Both the position numbers and the translations under genes were made by a program. Under the pieces are notes generated by a model, which saw only the letters and a program-made list of their open reading frames with translations, was not told the origin of the DNA and made no database searches. Positions 53,086 through 64,000 of a stretch of 64,000 nt of DNA are shown one piece after another. Each line of letters starts with the position of its first letter. Within the stretch, counting starts at the first letter, position 1. The stretch is from Lucifuga dentata (taxonomy: Eukaryota; Chordata; Actinopteri; Ophidiiformes; Bythitidae), in the NCBI GenBank assembly GCA_014773175.1, contig VXCM01005550.1, positions 17,501-81,500 on the forward strand, read 5' to 3'.

Positions 53086-53252
53086 CACTCAAGGCTACAT
53101 CTCATTCATCAAGTGGAAAGGTCCTTAGGGCACACACACACACACACAAAATGCTTGAGTTGATGGCGTGTGTGTGTGTGTGTGTGTGTGTTTCTGGAGG
53201 CCATTTCCCTTTATATGTGTATGTGATGGCACCTGAGGGTGTGTGTGTGTGN

Positions 53253-53296
<44 letters not shown>

Positions 53297-53752
53297 TATG
53301 GCTGAAGACAACATTATTGGTATGGATGGTGAGAAGGAGAGAAAAGTGGAACAAAGAGGAAAAGAAAGGAAGAAGTGAGGAAGATAAAAGAGGAAGAGGA
53401 GATAAAAAATGAAGTGCAGAGAGATGCTGATAGAGGAATAATACAGAGAGAGAGAGAGAGAGAATCTCCTGTCTGCAGCTGTAATATTATTTCAAGTGTT
53501 TCTGATCAAAAAGCAGCAAATAAAACTCGTCTTTGTGGTTTTATAATAAAGAAATAAAAAGAAAAAGAAAAGACAGAAAGCATGAAGACAGAATTTAATG
53601 GTTTCAGCATCAGCCTCTAAAACCAAAACACGCTAACAGACTTTACATGGAAGTTAGATTACACACGGGTTCCAGCAGCGAGGAGGAAACACAAACCAGG
53701 TTTTATTGTTTTTTCTCTGATTTTTACACACATAAATAAACACAATAAACCT

Positions 53753-53796
<44 letters not shown>

Positions 53797-54185
53797 AAGA
53801 AGAAGAAGAAGAAGAAGAACAGCAGAAAACTGTTATTTACAGGAAAGAAGCTGGAAAGTTCAATAATCTGATCAGAAACATTAATAATATGATCGGAAAC
53901 ATCAAAGAAAAGGAAGAAAACGAGGGAAGAACGGCTTTTAATCAAACACAGATCAATTGATGCCAATTCAACATGAGAAAACATGACGGAGCGTTCACAC
54001 CATGTGTATGTCTGTGTGCGTGTGTGTGTGTGTGTGCGTGTGTGTGTTTACAGCAGCATTTGGCTCAGTTTGTATGTTATTTGTCCTTAATTTTCCATAG
54101 AGTGGGATGTGTGTGTTTGTCTGCTGCTCACGTGTCGATACTGCTCTCTGTGGATTCAGAGTGTGTGTGTGTGTGTGTGTGTCTA

Positions 54186-54285
54186 CAGGACAATTAATTG
54201 AGCAGCAATTGGAATGCGTTGCAGCAGCCTGTTGTGAGCCCCTACAGGGCTTTAAATTCAGACAAACATACACAAAAAGACAAAA
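54186..54285. promoter_or_regulatory. Candidate conserved non-coding element, npas3 intron
   Basis: GGACAATTAATTGAGCAGCA followed by ATTGGAATGCGTTGCAGCAG and GGGCTTTAAATTCAGACAAA. It combines an ACAAT (SOX-like), a palindromic homeodomain site (CAATTAATTG) and GGAATGC (TEAD-like). It sits between a (GT)n and a (CA)n. Conservation untested. Confidence 0.3.
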
Positions 54286-54291
54286 GGCGTG

Positions 54292-54328
<37 letters not shown>

Positions 54329-54563
54329 CGGTGTTCCCTCAGGATCTCCACATTCAGCTGCTGTGACCTTGACAAGTACAAAACAAACTACTACTCTCTC
54401 TCTCTCTCTCTCTGTGAAAGTACTTGTAATAGCTTCAATGCTAACTGATGCTAAACAGTCAATATCTCATTTTTATAATTCCGTTTCAGTAAAAAGAATT
54501 CACATATAACCCGTTTAGCTTTTCAGTTGCTGAAACGTGAATTATTTCTGTTTTGATGGAGCT

Positions 54564-55128
54564 GCGCTAACAGTTTACCTCTGTTTCCTGTCTTTTTGCT
54601 AAGCTAGGCTAACTGAGCTCTATGTCTATACCAGCAACGTTAGCCAACATGCTAGCTACGATTCCAGCCTTACTCAAGCCCCAAACAAACTAATTTCTTA
54701 ACTTTATAATGAGAAAACATGAATGCTGTTTTCTTTGTGAGAAAATAATTTGAATAAAATGAGAAAAGTAATGCTGCAATAACTGCGAGCAAATTAGCTG
54801 TTTTAGCTTAGCTACAGAGCTTGTTAGCTTCTATTTGGTCAAAAAACAATACAGATTAGGCTTAACAAATAACTTCCTGATTTCTTTTTTACTTTTCTTG
54901 ATTTAATGAAAGACAGCCTGCTCATAATATAACACAATCATTTCCTCTTATTAAGAAATTAAAGGAAATTAAGAATGCTGATGCTAACTGCTAAAAGTCC
55001 TAATACCACAAGTTGATGCTTTCAAAAGATCCAACATGTAAATTAGACGTCTTTAGGCTATTTTACGCTAAATGCAGCTAGGCTAGCAGTTTCCCTCCGT
55101 TTCCAGTCTTTGTGCTAAGCTAGGCTAA
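54564..55128. repeat. Two copies of a 'GTTTCCTGTCTTT-GCTAAGCTAGGCTAAC' dispersed fish repeat
   Basis: 54564-54613 and 55081-55128 share CAGTTT-CCTC-GTTTCC-GTCTTT followed by TGCTAAGCTAGGCTAA. Similar GCTAAGCTAGGCTAAC sequences are common in percomorph genomes (general knowledge). The segment between them is unique AT-rich sequence. Confidence 0.6.
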
Positions 55129-56089
55129 AACACGCTGTACCACAGAAGTGAATTCTGATGCTGGTGCATACAAGTTAAAGACTCAGTTAACGTCATTTAG
55201 TTAGTTTCCATGTCTTCACAAAACACATGCATGCACATGCACACGCACACACACACACACACACGCACACAAACACGCACGCAGACGCACACGCAGCAGT
55301 CACCGTGCTGTCAGCGGAGTGAGGTGAAACCTCAGCGCTGCGTCTCGTCTGTCTGCTCGCGTTAGAGACTTTTAATATCGTCGGCTCTCTGGAAGCCTCG
55401 AAAACAGAACATCAAACCGCCAGAAAACACGCGGTTTAACTTCACGCACACGCACCCAGGCTGTGCAGCAGTGTCACTACGACGCCTGAAATGCACAAGA
55501 CCTGATGTCAACTTTTTTGTTTCAGAAAAAATTAACATGTTAAAATAAATCTATTTTTTATTTCAGCTGGTTTGAAGGATGAATCAGATAAACATGAATA
55601 AACTTTTAACACGTCAGACTTCCTTCATGACAAATCCAAGTTTTGGTGAAGAATCGTTTTCACTCTGATGGCGCGGATAGTATGTGCAAAACACGTGTGT
55701 GTGTGTGTGTGTGTGTGTGATTATGCATGCGTTGTCTATTAGTCGGGGATTTAGGGAACATGACTGTACTGTATGTCTGATATGATCTGAAAGCAGACGG
55801 ACACGCTTCCTGTCTGAAATGATGTTTGTTTTCAATTTCACATTCCATTGATTTCCCCTGGACGGAACGCTTTTATTCCTGACGGAGGCCAGCGTGTGTT
55901 NAATTTCACATTCCATTGATTTCCCCTGGACGGAACGCTTTTATTCCTGACGGAGGCCAGCGTGTGTTGTGTGTGTATGAATCATTACTGTGTCTTCATT
56001 CCTTGTTATAAATCCTGTGTTCATTTTCAAACATTCGTCATATGTGTTACATGTTTGCAGATAAAAACAAAGGCAGTAATGTTGGCTTT

Positions 56090-56560
56090 TGGAGAATGAT
56101 GTAGGATTGATGGTGGGAATGATGTAGGATTGATGGTGGGAATGATGTAGGAATGACGGTGGGAATGATGGTGGGAATGATGTAGGAATGACACTAGGAA
56201 TGATNGGGAATGATGTAGGAATGACGGTGGGAATGATGGTGGGAATGATGTAGGAATGACACTAGGAATGACGGTGGGAATGATCTAGGAATGATGGTGG
56301 GAATGACGGTGGGAATGATCTAGGAATGATGGTGGGAATGATGTAGGAATGACGCTAGGAATGATGGTGGGAATNGGTGGGAATGATCTAGGAATGATGG
56401 TGGGAATGATGTAGGAATGACGCTAGGAATGATGGTGGGAATGATGTAGGATTGATGGTGGGAATGACGCTAGGAATGATGGTGGGGATGCTATTAGGAA
56501 TGACAGGAATGATGGTGAGATTAACAGTGGGAAAGACTGTAGGGATGATGGTGGGAACGA
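56090..56560. repeat. ~23-bp minisatellite 'GGAATGATGGTGGGAATGAT'
   Basis: Repeated GGAATGATGTAGGAATGACG and GGTGGGAATGAT modules, about 10-11 bp submonomers arranged in 23-35 bp units. It is interrupted by Ns at 56205 and 56375 with duplicated flanks. Non-coding. Confidence 0.9.
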
Positions 56561-56832
56561 CAATAGGAATAACGTTAGAATTTTGGTCAGGAAGCATCTG
56601 CAGCTGTTTGTTTCAGCTTCATGAAATAAGCAGAAAGCAGATGAAATCATCGCCGCGTTGTTGCTGATGTAGTTTTCAAAGGTTTTAGGTTTCGTTCCTC
56701 GCGTCGCCCCCTAGAGGACGGATGAGTGAGTGACACCATGATCCTTCAGGAAAATCTGGACATTTGTTGTTGAATTTCCCAGAAGAATCCTGAAAATGTA
56801 GTTTATGTTTGTGTATTTGTAGAAATGACACT

Positions 56833-56868
<36 letters not shown>

Positions 56869-56952
56869 TTGTGTGTATTGTATAAGACTGAGTATGAGTT
56901 TGGCTGACTGTATATCTGAAACTGTAAGCGTGTGTGTGTATATCTGTGTGCA

Positions 56953-56984
<32 letters not shown>

Positions 56985-57079
56985 TGTGTGTGTGTGTATT
57001 GTATAAGACTGAGTATGAGTTTGGCTGACTGTATATNTGTGTGTGTGTGTGCGCGTCTCCTATCAGTTAGACGAGTCAT

Positions 57080-57290
57080 TATTCTTGGCTGACAGCGCTC
57101 AGCTCGGCTCCTCTGCCGGTAATGAATTCTCCTCCAGATAAAGAAAATAAAAATCACCTTTAATTTCTCCGCCTCGCCGTTGTGTAAACTCTGATTCTTT
57201 CTGCTAAGGTGCGCTGGATTCACCGCTCCCCGCTCGCCGCCCGCCGCCTCGCACGGCCGGAACCACAACCGGAGAAAGATGATGATGGTT
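57080..57290. promoter_or_regulatory. Candidate conserved non-coding element, npas3 intron
   Basis: Repeat-free block with CTGCCGGTAATGAATTCTCC, AATCACCTTTAATTTCTCC and GGTGCGCTGGATTCACCGC. CpG-containing, with TAAT cores. Composition only. Confidence 0.24.
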
Positions 57291-57373
57291 AAGCAGGCGC
57301 TCGGCAACAGGATGAAAGAAGTGACGGGAAATATCACGGATGAATGGAAGGAGGATGAGACTGGAGCGAGTGT

Positions 57374-57423
<50 letters not shown>

Positions 57424-58261
57424 AGGGTAAACAGAAGGTACAAATTGATTTCTATATACAGCAGCGCACTTCAAATGCACATGGGCACACAAACACGTAT
57501 TATAGGAAAACACACACACATGCACATGGGAAATATACATGTGTTGTGTATATTGAGACAAATTTGGATGAAATTTTGTAGACACACATGCACACACACA
57601 CACACACACGCACGTGCGCACGCAGAGTCTCCGGTGTGTGCGTGTTTGTTTTATGCTCCATCTGCCGCATGTCCCCACCGTGCCATCACACTTAAACTAC
57701 AGCTCACAACTACAGGGACACACGAGGGACAAAAAGGACATTTCTGCACTTTAGATGTTTATGTCTGTTTTATTAAGACAGGGAGATGATTTATGATTTA
57801 TGATCTCTGGTGTAAATGTAAGATTGATTTTTGTGATTTTTACTTTTTATCATCTCAGAAACGTCCTGAAGGAACCATCAGACCAGCTTGACCTTTAACC
57901 TTTCCATCGTTTGGATAAAAAGTCACGGCGAGGAAATGTTCTGTTTCCTGCATCTGAACAAACAGCCAAAAATAATCACCATATTCGTTTTTTTATGAAT
58001 ATCATTTTATAATTATTTATTATTTTACTCTTCCTGTTTTTCTCTTTCAGTAAGTTTTCATTCATGTTTTGTATGTTTTTAGTTTATTTTATAAAGTTAT
58101 TAAATACTAATTCATACATGTTATGTCATTTAATAATTCTCATATAATTTACATGATTGTTATTTGTTTTATCTGTATATTTCCTGTTTTTATTCGCTTT
58201 TTCCAGCATTTTATTTCCTGCTGTTTATTTTATTCTGACTTCTCTGGACATTCTTGTCTCA

Positions 58262-59592
58262 ACATTGTGTCTCTGTGTGTGTCTATGTGTCTCTCAGTGT
58301 TGTGTCTCTCTGTGTGTCTCAGCGTTGTCTCTCTGTGTGTGTCTCAACATTGTGTCTCTGTCTCTGTGTGTGACTCAGCGCTGTGTCTGTGTGTCTCTGT
58401 GTCTCTGTGTGTCTGTGTCTGTGTCTGTGTATGTGTCTCTGTGTCTGTGTGTCTCTGTGTGTCTCTGTGTCTCTGTGTGTCTGTGTCTCTGTGTGTCTCT
58501 GTGTCTCTGTGTGTCTGTGTCTCTGTGTGTCTGTGTCTCTGTGTCTGTGTGTCTCTGTGTGTCTGTGTGTCTCTGTCTCTGTGTGTCTCTGTGTCTCTGT
58601 GTGTCTCTGTGTGTCTGTGTGTGTCTGTGTGTCTCTGTCTCTGTGTGTCTGTGTGTCTCTGTCTCTGTGTGTCTGTGTCTCTGTGTGTGTCTGTGTCTCT
58701 GTGTGTCTGTGTCTCTGTCTCTGTGTGTCTCTGTGTCTCTGTGTGTCTGTGTCTCTGTCTCTGTGTCTGTGTGTCTCTGTGTCTCTGTGTGTCTGTGTGT
58801 CTGTGTCTCTGTGTGTCTGTGTGTGTCTGTGTGTCTCTGTGTCTGTGTGTCTCTGTCTCTATGTGTCTGTGTGTCTCTGTCTCTGTGTGTGTCTGTGTCT
58901 CTCTGTGTGTCTGTCTCTGTGTGTCTCTGTGTCTCTGTGTGTCTGTGTCTCTGTGTGTCTGTGTCTCTGTGTCTGTGTGTCTCTGTGTGTCTGTGTGTCT
59001 CTGTCTCTGTGTGTCTCTGTGTCTCTGTGTGTCTGTGTCTGTGTGTGTCTGTGTCTCTGTGTCTGTGTGTCTCTGTGTCTCTGTGTGTCTCTGTCTCTGT
59101 GTGTCTCTGTGTCTCTGTGTGTCTGTGTCTCTGTGTGTCTGTGTCTCTGTGTCTGTGTGTCTCTGTGTGTCTGTGTGTCTCTGTCTCTGTGTGTCTCTGT
59201 GTCTCTGTGTGTCTGTGTCTGTGTGTCTCTGTGTCTCTGTCTCTGTGTGTCTCTGTGTCTCTGTGTGTCTGTGTCTCTGTGTCTGTGTGTCTCTGTGTGT
59301 CTGTGTGTCTCTGTCTCTGTGTGTCTGTGTGTCTCTGTCTCTGTGTGTGTCTGTGTCTCTGTGTGTCTGTGTCTCTGTGTGTCTGTGTGTCTCTGTCTCT
59401 GTGTGTCTCTGTGTCTCTGTGTGTGTCTGTGTGTCTGTGTGTCTCTGTGTCTCTGTGTGTGTCTGTGTGTCTCTGTGTGTCTGTGTGTCTCTGTGTGTCT
59501 GTGTGTCTGTGTGTCTCTGTGTGTCTCTGTGTCTCTGTGTCTCTGTGTGTCTCTGTCTCTGTGTGTCTGTGTCTCTGTGTGTCTCTGTGTGG
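58262..59592. repeat. Long (CTCTGTGT)n/(CTGTGTGT)n microsatellite, 1.3 kb
   Basis: Continuous array of CTCTGTGTGT and CTGTGTCTCT modules. It shows higher-order similarity between blocks: for example 58901-59040 resembles 59100-59215. All forward frames stay open as Cys/Val/Ser/Leu, and one reverse frame as Asp/Thr/His/Arg-rich, purely from the repeat. Confidence 0.93.
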
Positions 59593-60094
59593 AAATGAAT
59601 TCCACTTTGAGCTGAATTCTTGAAGGAAAAGTGCAGAACAGATGAATATTGATTTGACTGAAATATGATAAATTAATTGAACTTGTCTTTTGTCACCTAA
59701 AAGCTGAGCTGTGAAATAAAACGTGTTTTTATGGCGGCAGGCGGCGCGTTAGCGTGACGTTTAACAACATGCAGCAGCAACGAGGTTTTACTTCAGAAAA
59801 ACACAAAGACAGGAAGTAATGAACAGAAAGACGAATGGAGGATGAAAATAAAGGAGGGATGGAGGAAGAGAGGAAAAGCAGGACGTCCAAGAAAAGAGGG
59901 AGGGAAAGTCATTTAATAGAGTGAGATAACCTGTGATAGGGGACGGACAGAGGAAGAGGAGATGCAGATGAAGATGTGATGAAGTCGCTGTGCATGCTGG
60001 GATAGCAGGAACGACCCGCTGCCCTCCATCATGGAGGAACGGCGTCCGTTTGAAAAGTTTCACTTTGCCATTTTCTCAGAGACAAACAGCCGTG

Positions 60095-60133
<39 letters not shown>

Positions 60134-60344
60134 TATGCGTGTGCGTGTGGTCTCAGCAGCCGTTGAGAAACATGAGCTGTTTCACTCTGCCGTCTCTACT
60201 CATGTGTTCCATTAAAAACAGTATTGATCCACACACACACACACACACACACACGAAATGCTGTAATTATCAGTTCGACAGAAAAGAAGACGTGAACTTT
60301 TCTTTAGCATCTCATATTTTAAATATTTTAATCTTAAATTAAAA

Positions 60345-60377
60345 TTTTAAATCTTAATTTTAAATTAAGATTTAAAA
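60345..60377. repeat. AT-rich palindrome, 16-bp perfect arms, 1-nt centre
   Basis: TTTTAAATCTTAATTT, T, AAATTAAGATTTAAAA. After one mismatch pairing resumes on both sides, so the imperfect structure is longer. Non-coding. Confidence 0.8.
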
Positions 60378-60694
60378 TCTTAAAATTTCAAATCTGTTGT
60401 AAAGTTAATTAAATATTATTTTTTATTTTTTAGTACTTAATGCACAATAATACATTTAAAACATGATGTATAATTCAAATTTTAATCCTGAATTTTTATG
60501 AGTTTATATTTTTTTTCATAAATTCAACACAACAGTTTTGTGTAAAAGTCACTAATTTTGCTAATATTAATTATAAACTGCAAATATTTTATGAATTTTA
60601 ATTGTGAGAAATACAGAATTATATTTTCCAAACAGACTTTGGAATTGTATTTCTGTTAAACTTTTATAATTTTAGTCAAACTTTCCTTTTCAGG

Positions 60695-60900
60695 TTGACG
60701 TGATAAAAGCCTCATTCCGTTCGTCATATTTAAATCATAAATGTCATTATGCTTCACGTTTATCTATAATGAATCCAGATTAGCCGACGCGTTCGCTCGT
60801 TATTCGCCGCGTGCTGCGATAACGCCTCGTTAATTGCGATCATTATTTTTCTCTCCATGTTATTCTGATAAAAGTTTAATGAAAGTTGATGGTCGTCAGG
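60695..60900. promoter_or_regulatory. Candidate conserved non-coding element, npas3 intron
   Basis: TTGACGTGATAAAAGCCTCA, AATGTCATTATGCTTCACG, GATTAGCCGACGCGTTCGC and CCTCGTTAATTGCGATCATT. A CpG-rich, repeat-free island inside very AT-rich intron. Inference only. Confidence 0.3.
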
Positions 60901-62028
60901 TTTTGCTTCCACACGTCTAATATATATTTTTCATTCTTTTATTCTTTTTGATAGAAAAGGATTTTGATTTTTTTTATTCTGTTGTATTAAAGTTTCTACA
61001 ATAAAAATTTTATTGATGCAAAGATCCTCAAACTGTTTGATGTTCAACACTTTCACTTATTTTTTAATGAATGGCGAGATTTTATTGAAAAAAAAAAGCT
61101 GCTTCCTCTTCAGGTACTGATTTCATGTTTTTCCCAGAATTCATTTCAAACGGCTTCTGTCATGTGACTTTTGTTGTTTCCAGAGCAATAAAAAATGCAT
61201 CACATGAAAATAACAGGAATTTTCTGGAATAACAGCTTTTTTCTGTTAATTTCTTGTTTGTTTATTTAATTCATTCATTTTTTTCCCTGAGATTTTTTTT
61301 GGCTGAAATTTTCTACAATTTTTTTATCTGATTTTTTAAAATGTTAAATTTAACATCTTTTAAAAGCATAAAATCAAAATTAAAAAATGTGAAAAAATAA
61401 TAATTGTATAGAATATTTTTATAAATTTTTAAATAAATTTATTCATTGCTATGCTTTTCTTGTTTTGGTGGAACTTTTTGAATTTTTTTTCTTTGCTGTT
61501 TTTTTTATTTTTTAAAGATTTTCCTTCTCTGTCTAAAATTGTCAAATCAACAAGAATTTTCCAGAATTTTTAAAGCATATTTGGTTAATGAATCAAAATA
61601 TTTTATTCATATTTATTCATATTGTAGGATTTTTCAGCAATTTTCAAAGTTTCACAAGCCAAAATTTGTGATTGTGGTGAAGGAATTATTTATTTTTTTA
61701 ATTATTATTTGTTTTAGATGGTAATTGAAAAACAAATTCAAAGAAAATAAAATTATAAAAAGTAAAATTTAATTCAATTTAATTGAAGTTTCAGGAAGTT
61801 TTTTTTAAGTGATTTGACTCCAAAATTTTTTCAACTTTTTTTTTTTTTTTANATTTTTTTTTTTTTTTTACAGTGTAGAATCTTTTTTTCTGTATTTTCT
61901 CTCACACGCGCAGGCGCGCGCGCACACAGAAATGTGCTCAATGTGGCTTTAAACAGACGTGTGCATAAATCCTTCATATAACTGCTCATCAATAGATGTG
62001 TTTTCTGCATTTAAGTAGCAAGTATTCA

Positions 62029-62090
<62 letters not shown>

Positions 62091-62109
62091 NCACACACAC
62101 ACACACAGA

Positions 62110-62265
62110 CACAGTGTGGTCACATCCCGTTAGCTGACATGTCCACATCTGCTGCGACTCACATTTGCACTTAAATGAGCGGATTTAGCGGCGCGGCGCC
62201 GTTAGCGGCGGACATATGTGATCCGACATCTTCATCCCGCGTTCCGCCGCTAGGAGAGGGAGATT
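62110..62265. promoter_or_regulatory. Candidate conserved non-coding element, npas3 intron
   Basis: CGTTAGCTGACATGTCCACA, CATTTGCACTTAAATGAGCG and GGCGCGGCGCCGTTAGCGGC (containing the palindrome GGCGCC). Flanked by (CA)n and purine tracts. Conservation untested. Confidence 0.25.
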
Positions 62266-62355
62266 AGGACAGACACGAGGAAAGAGAGAGAGAATGAGGC
62301 ATAAAGAGAAAGAAATGGATCTGTAATGAGGGAGAGATGGAGAGGAAGATGCTGG

Positions 62356-62403
<48 letters not shown>

Positions 62404-62439
62404 TGATGGAAGGAGCAAGAGTTAAAGAGAAAGGGTTAA

Positions 62440-63180
62440 AGACATCCTGTCCTCTCCTCTTACTCCATCCTTCCTATTTTCTCCTTCCTCCCTCTCTCCT
62501 CCCTTCTTCTCTCCTCCTTCCTCCATTTTCTTCTCTACTCTCACCTTCCCATGCTTCACACCTCCTTTTCAGCCTCCCTTCATTTCCCTCACTCTACTCC
62601 CCTCCTTGCCTTTCCTCTTTCCTTCCTTCTTTCCATCCTTATCATCCATCCATCCATCCATCCATCCATCCATCATCCATCCCCTCCCGTTATTTCTTCT
62701 TTCATTCCTTTCTCCAGTGAACTCTTCTCGTTCCTCTTCCTCTNCCCCTCCCGTTATTTCTTCTTTCATTCCTTTCTCCAGTGAACTCTTCTCGTTCCTC
62801 TTCCTCTCCCTCTCTCCCTCCTTTCCTCTTCTTCCCTTATTATACAGTACCTCCACCTATCCTCCTTTTCATCCTTTTTCTTTTCTCCTCTCCTCATCTC
62901 TCCTCATTTCCTCTCTTATTCCATCCTTTCTCCAACATTAATTCCTCACCTCCTCCTTCTCTCCTCCCTTCTTTTCATCTGTTTTCCTCCATCCTCTCAG
63001 TTACACTTCTCTCCTCCTCTCCTTTATCTCACCACTTTATCCTTCCTTTCTTCTCCTCCTCCACCAATCTCTCTCTTTGCTCCTCTTCCCTCCTTCTGAT
63101 TCCCACATCTCCTTTGGCTAATCTTTCTCACTCCCTTCTTCCCAAACTTTCCTCCTTTCCTTTCCTTTCCTCCCTCGAGC

Positions 63181-63220
<40 letters not shown>

Positions 63221-63290
63221 CTCCTCCTCTCCTTGACTAATCTCCTGCCTCCTCCTCTCCTCCCTCTCTCCTCTCCTCCTCCAGGTGTTT
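62440..63290. repeat. Pyrimidine-rich tract, 850 bp
   Basis: C/T-dominated plus strand (TCCTTCCTCC, CCATCCATCCATC, CTCTCCTCCT) with a duplicated segment around the N at 62744 and a (CT)n at 63184-63217. Reading frames here are Ser/Leu/Pro artefacts. Confidence 0.85.
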
Positions 63291-63480
63291 TGCAGGATAA
63301 AGGATTGATGAAGCCATCAACTCTCAGCGCTGACATTTACAAAAACCCTCCAACAAAACGCTTCCCTCTCTCTCTCCCTCTCCCTCGTTTGCCCGACCAC
63401 ATCATTAAGACCCAGTAATTAGGACTCATTTGTAAAGTCAGTGTAAATAAAAGGCCATAATGGGCGAGATATCACTCACG
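63290..63480. promoter_or_regulatory. Candidate conserved non-coding element, npas3 intron
   Basis: GATAAAGGATTGATGAAGCC, TCAGCGCTGACATTTACAAA, CCACATCATTAAGACCCAGT and AATTAGGACTCATTTG. Repeat-free apart from a short (CT)n, with TAAT cores. Untested. Confidence 0.28.
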
Positions 63481-63508
63481 CTGAGTGTAAACCAGTGTGT
63501 GTGTGTGT

Positions 63509-63542
<34 letters not shown>

Positions 63543-64000
63543 TTGAAAGTTTGTTGAATAACAGTAAATGCGTATGAGATGGAAGTAGAAGTGTGTCAAG
63601 AAAAATGAATTATTATGCACATGTATATGTGTGTGTGTGCGTGTGCATGTGTTGAGTGAGACGACTTTATAATATTAGCACCTGTGTCATTTATAACAAA
63701 AAAATGATGGAGTGTGTTTTAGTCTTAGATTTCATGTGTGTATGTATGTGTGTGTGTGTGTGTGTGTGTGCGAAACTCCCTTAATTTGCCTAAAATACTT
63801 CAAAGACTCCTGTAACCCAAAGCAACACCCTAAAACCTCATAAACTCCCCCAATCCCTGGAACCCATCAAGTCCCAGAGAAGTCCTCCTGGACCTTTAGA
63901 TCTTCCTCAAGAACCTCTAGAAATTTCTTAAGAACCCATAGAACTTAATCAAGAACTCATTAAGGACCCATAATATTTCAGGGAACCCCAGGACTTTCTC

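Larger units (their letters stand above)
51525..64000. other. npas3 5' intronic sequence, right part
   Basis: No coding exon recognised on either strand. Contents include (CA)n clusters at 51858-52018, (CT)n at 52731-52756, (GT)n at 53060-53085 and 53231-53296, and (AAT)n/(AAG)n at 53756-53820. A dispersed fish repeat pair lies at 54564 and 55081, a 23-bp minisatellite at 56090-56560, and (GT)n/(CA)n at 56838-57420. A 1.3 kb (CTCTGTGT)n array, an AT-rich palindrome near 60345, AT-rich sequence at 60300-61850, (CA)n at 62031-62106 and a pyrimidine tract at 62440-63290 follow. Confidence 0.55.

Noticed and set aside
58123..59623. Very long open frames (over 480 aa) in the CTCTGTGT array
   Set aside because: Product of a stop-free simple repeat; Cys/Val/Ser/Leu only, with no start context and no homology.
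46000..64000. Upstream npas3 exons (bHLH, early PAS-A)
   Set aside because: Looked for characteristic peptides such as LYISETVSIYLGLS in the translated frames and did not find them; short exons could still be missed.

Overview
This is a vertebrate, almost certainly teleost fish, genomic window. It has small exons with GT/AG splice sites, long repeat-filled introns and very abundant (CA)n, (GA)n and (CT)n microsatellites. It also carries dispersed repeats of fish type, including a LINE 3' fragment and 'GCTAAGCTAGGCTAAC'-type repeats. Three protein-coding genes can be read exon by exon, and all three are recognisable by their proteins. I do not name a species.

Layout. (1) 1-5691, minus strand: the 5' two thirds of g2e3, a PHD-finger/HECT-like ubiquitin ligase. 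Twelve coding exons are readable (497 residues), and the 3' end lies off the left edge. (2) 5692-7879: divergent intergenic region holding the promoters of g2e3 and egln3. (3) 7880-13482, plus strand: complete egln3, a HIF prolyl 4-hydroxylase of 234 residues in five exons. Its second intron is dominated by a 2.2 kb G/T-rich tandem array. (4) 13483-20906: convergent intergenic region with the 3' UTRs and one copy of a dispersed repeat family. (5) 20907-45318, minus strand: the seven 3' exons of npas3, a bHLH-PAS transcription factor, from the end of PAS-A to the stop codon (826 residues in the window). (6) 45319-64000: 5' intronic sequence of npas3, rich in simple repeats. I recognise no exon here; the bHLH and early PAS-A exons must lie further right.

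The three genes do not form a pathway. EGLN3 is an oxygen sensor acting on HIF-alpha, NPAS3 is a neural bHLH-PAS factor, and G2E3 is a cell-cycle ubiquitin ligase. The tail-to-tail EGLN3/NPAS3 pair matches the human 14q13 arrangement as I know it. The head-to-head g2e3/egln3 neighbourhood does not, because human G2E3 lies megabases away.

I found no unknown multigene system. The points of interest are in non-coding structure. They include a higher-order repeat array that runs into the egln3 exon 3 splice acceptor, and a TTAA-flanked MITE family with long inverted repeats. There is also a dispersed repeat with a constant palindromic 5' end, several perfect palindromes or hairpins, a 35-bp minisatellite open in three frames, and an npas3 exon set in long polypurine tracts. 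Many single-N gaps have directly duplicated flanks, which are assembly artefacts; one duplicates 66 bp inside an npas3 PAS-B exon.
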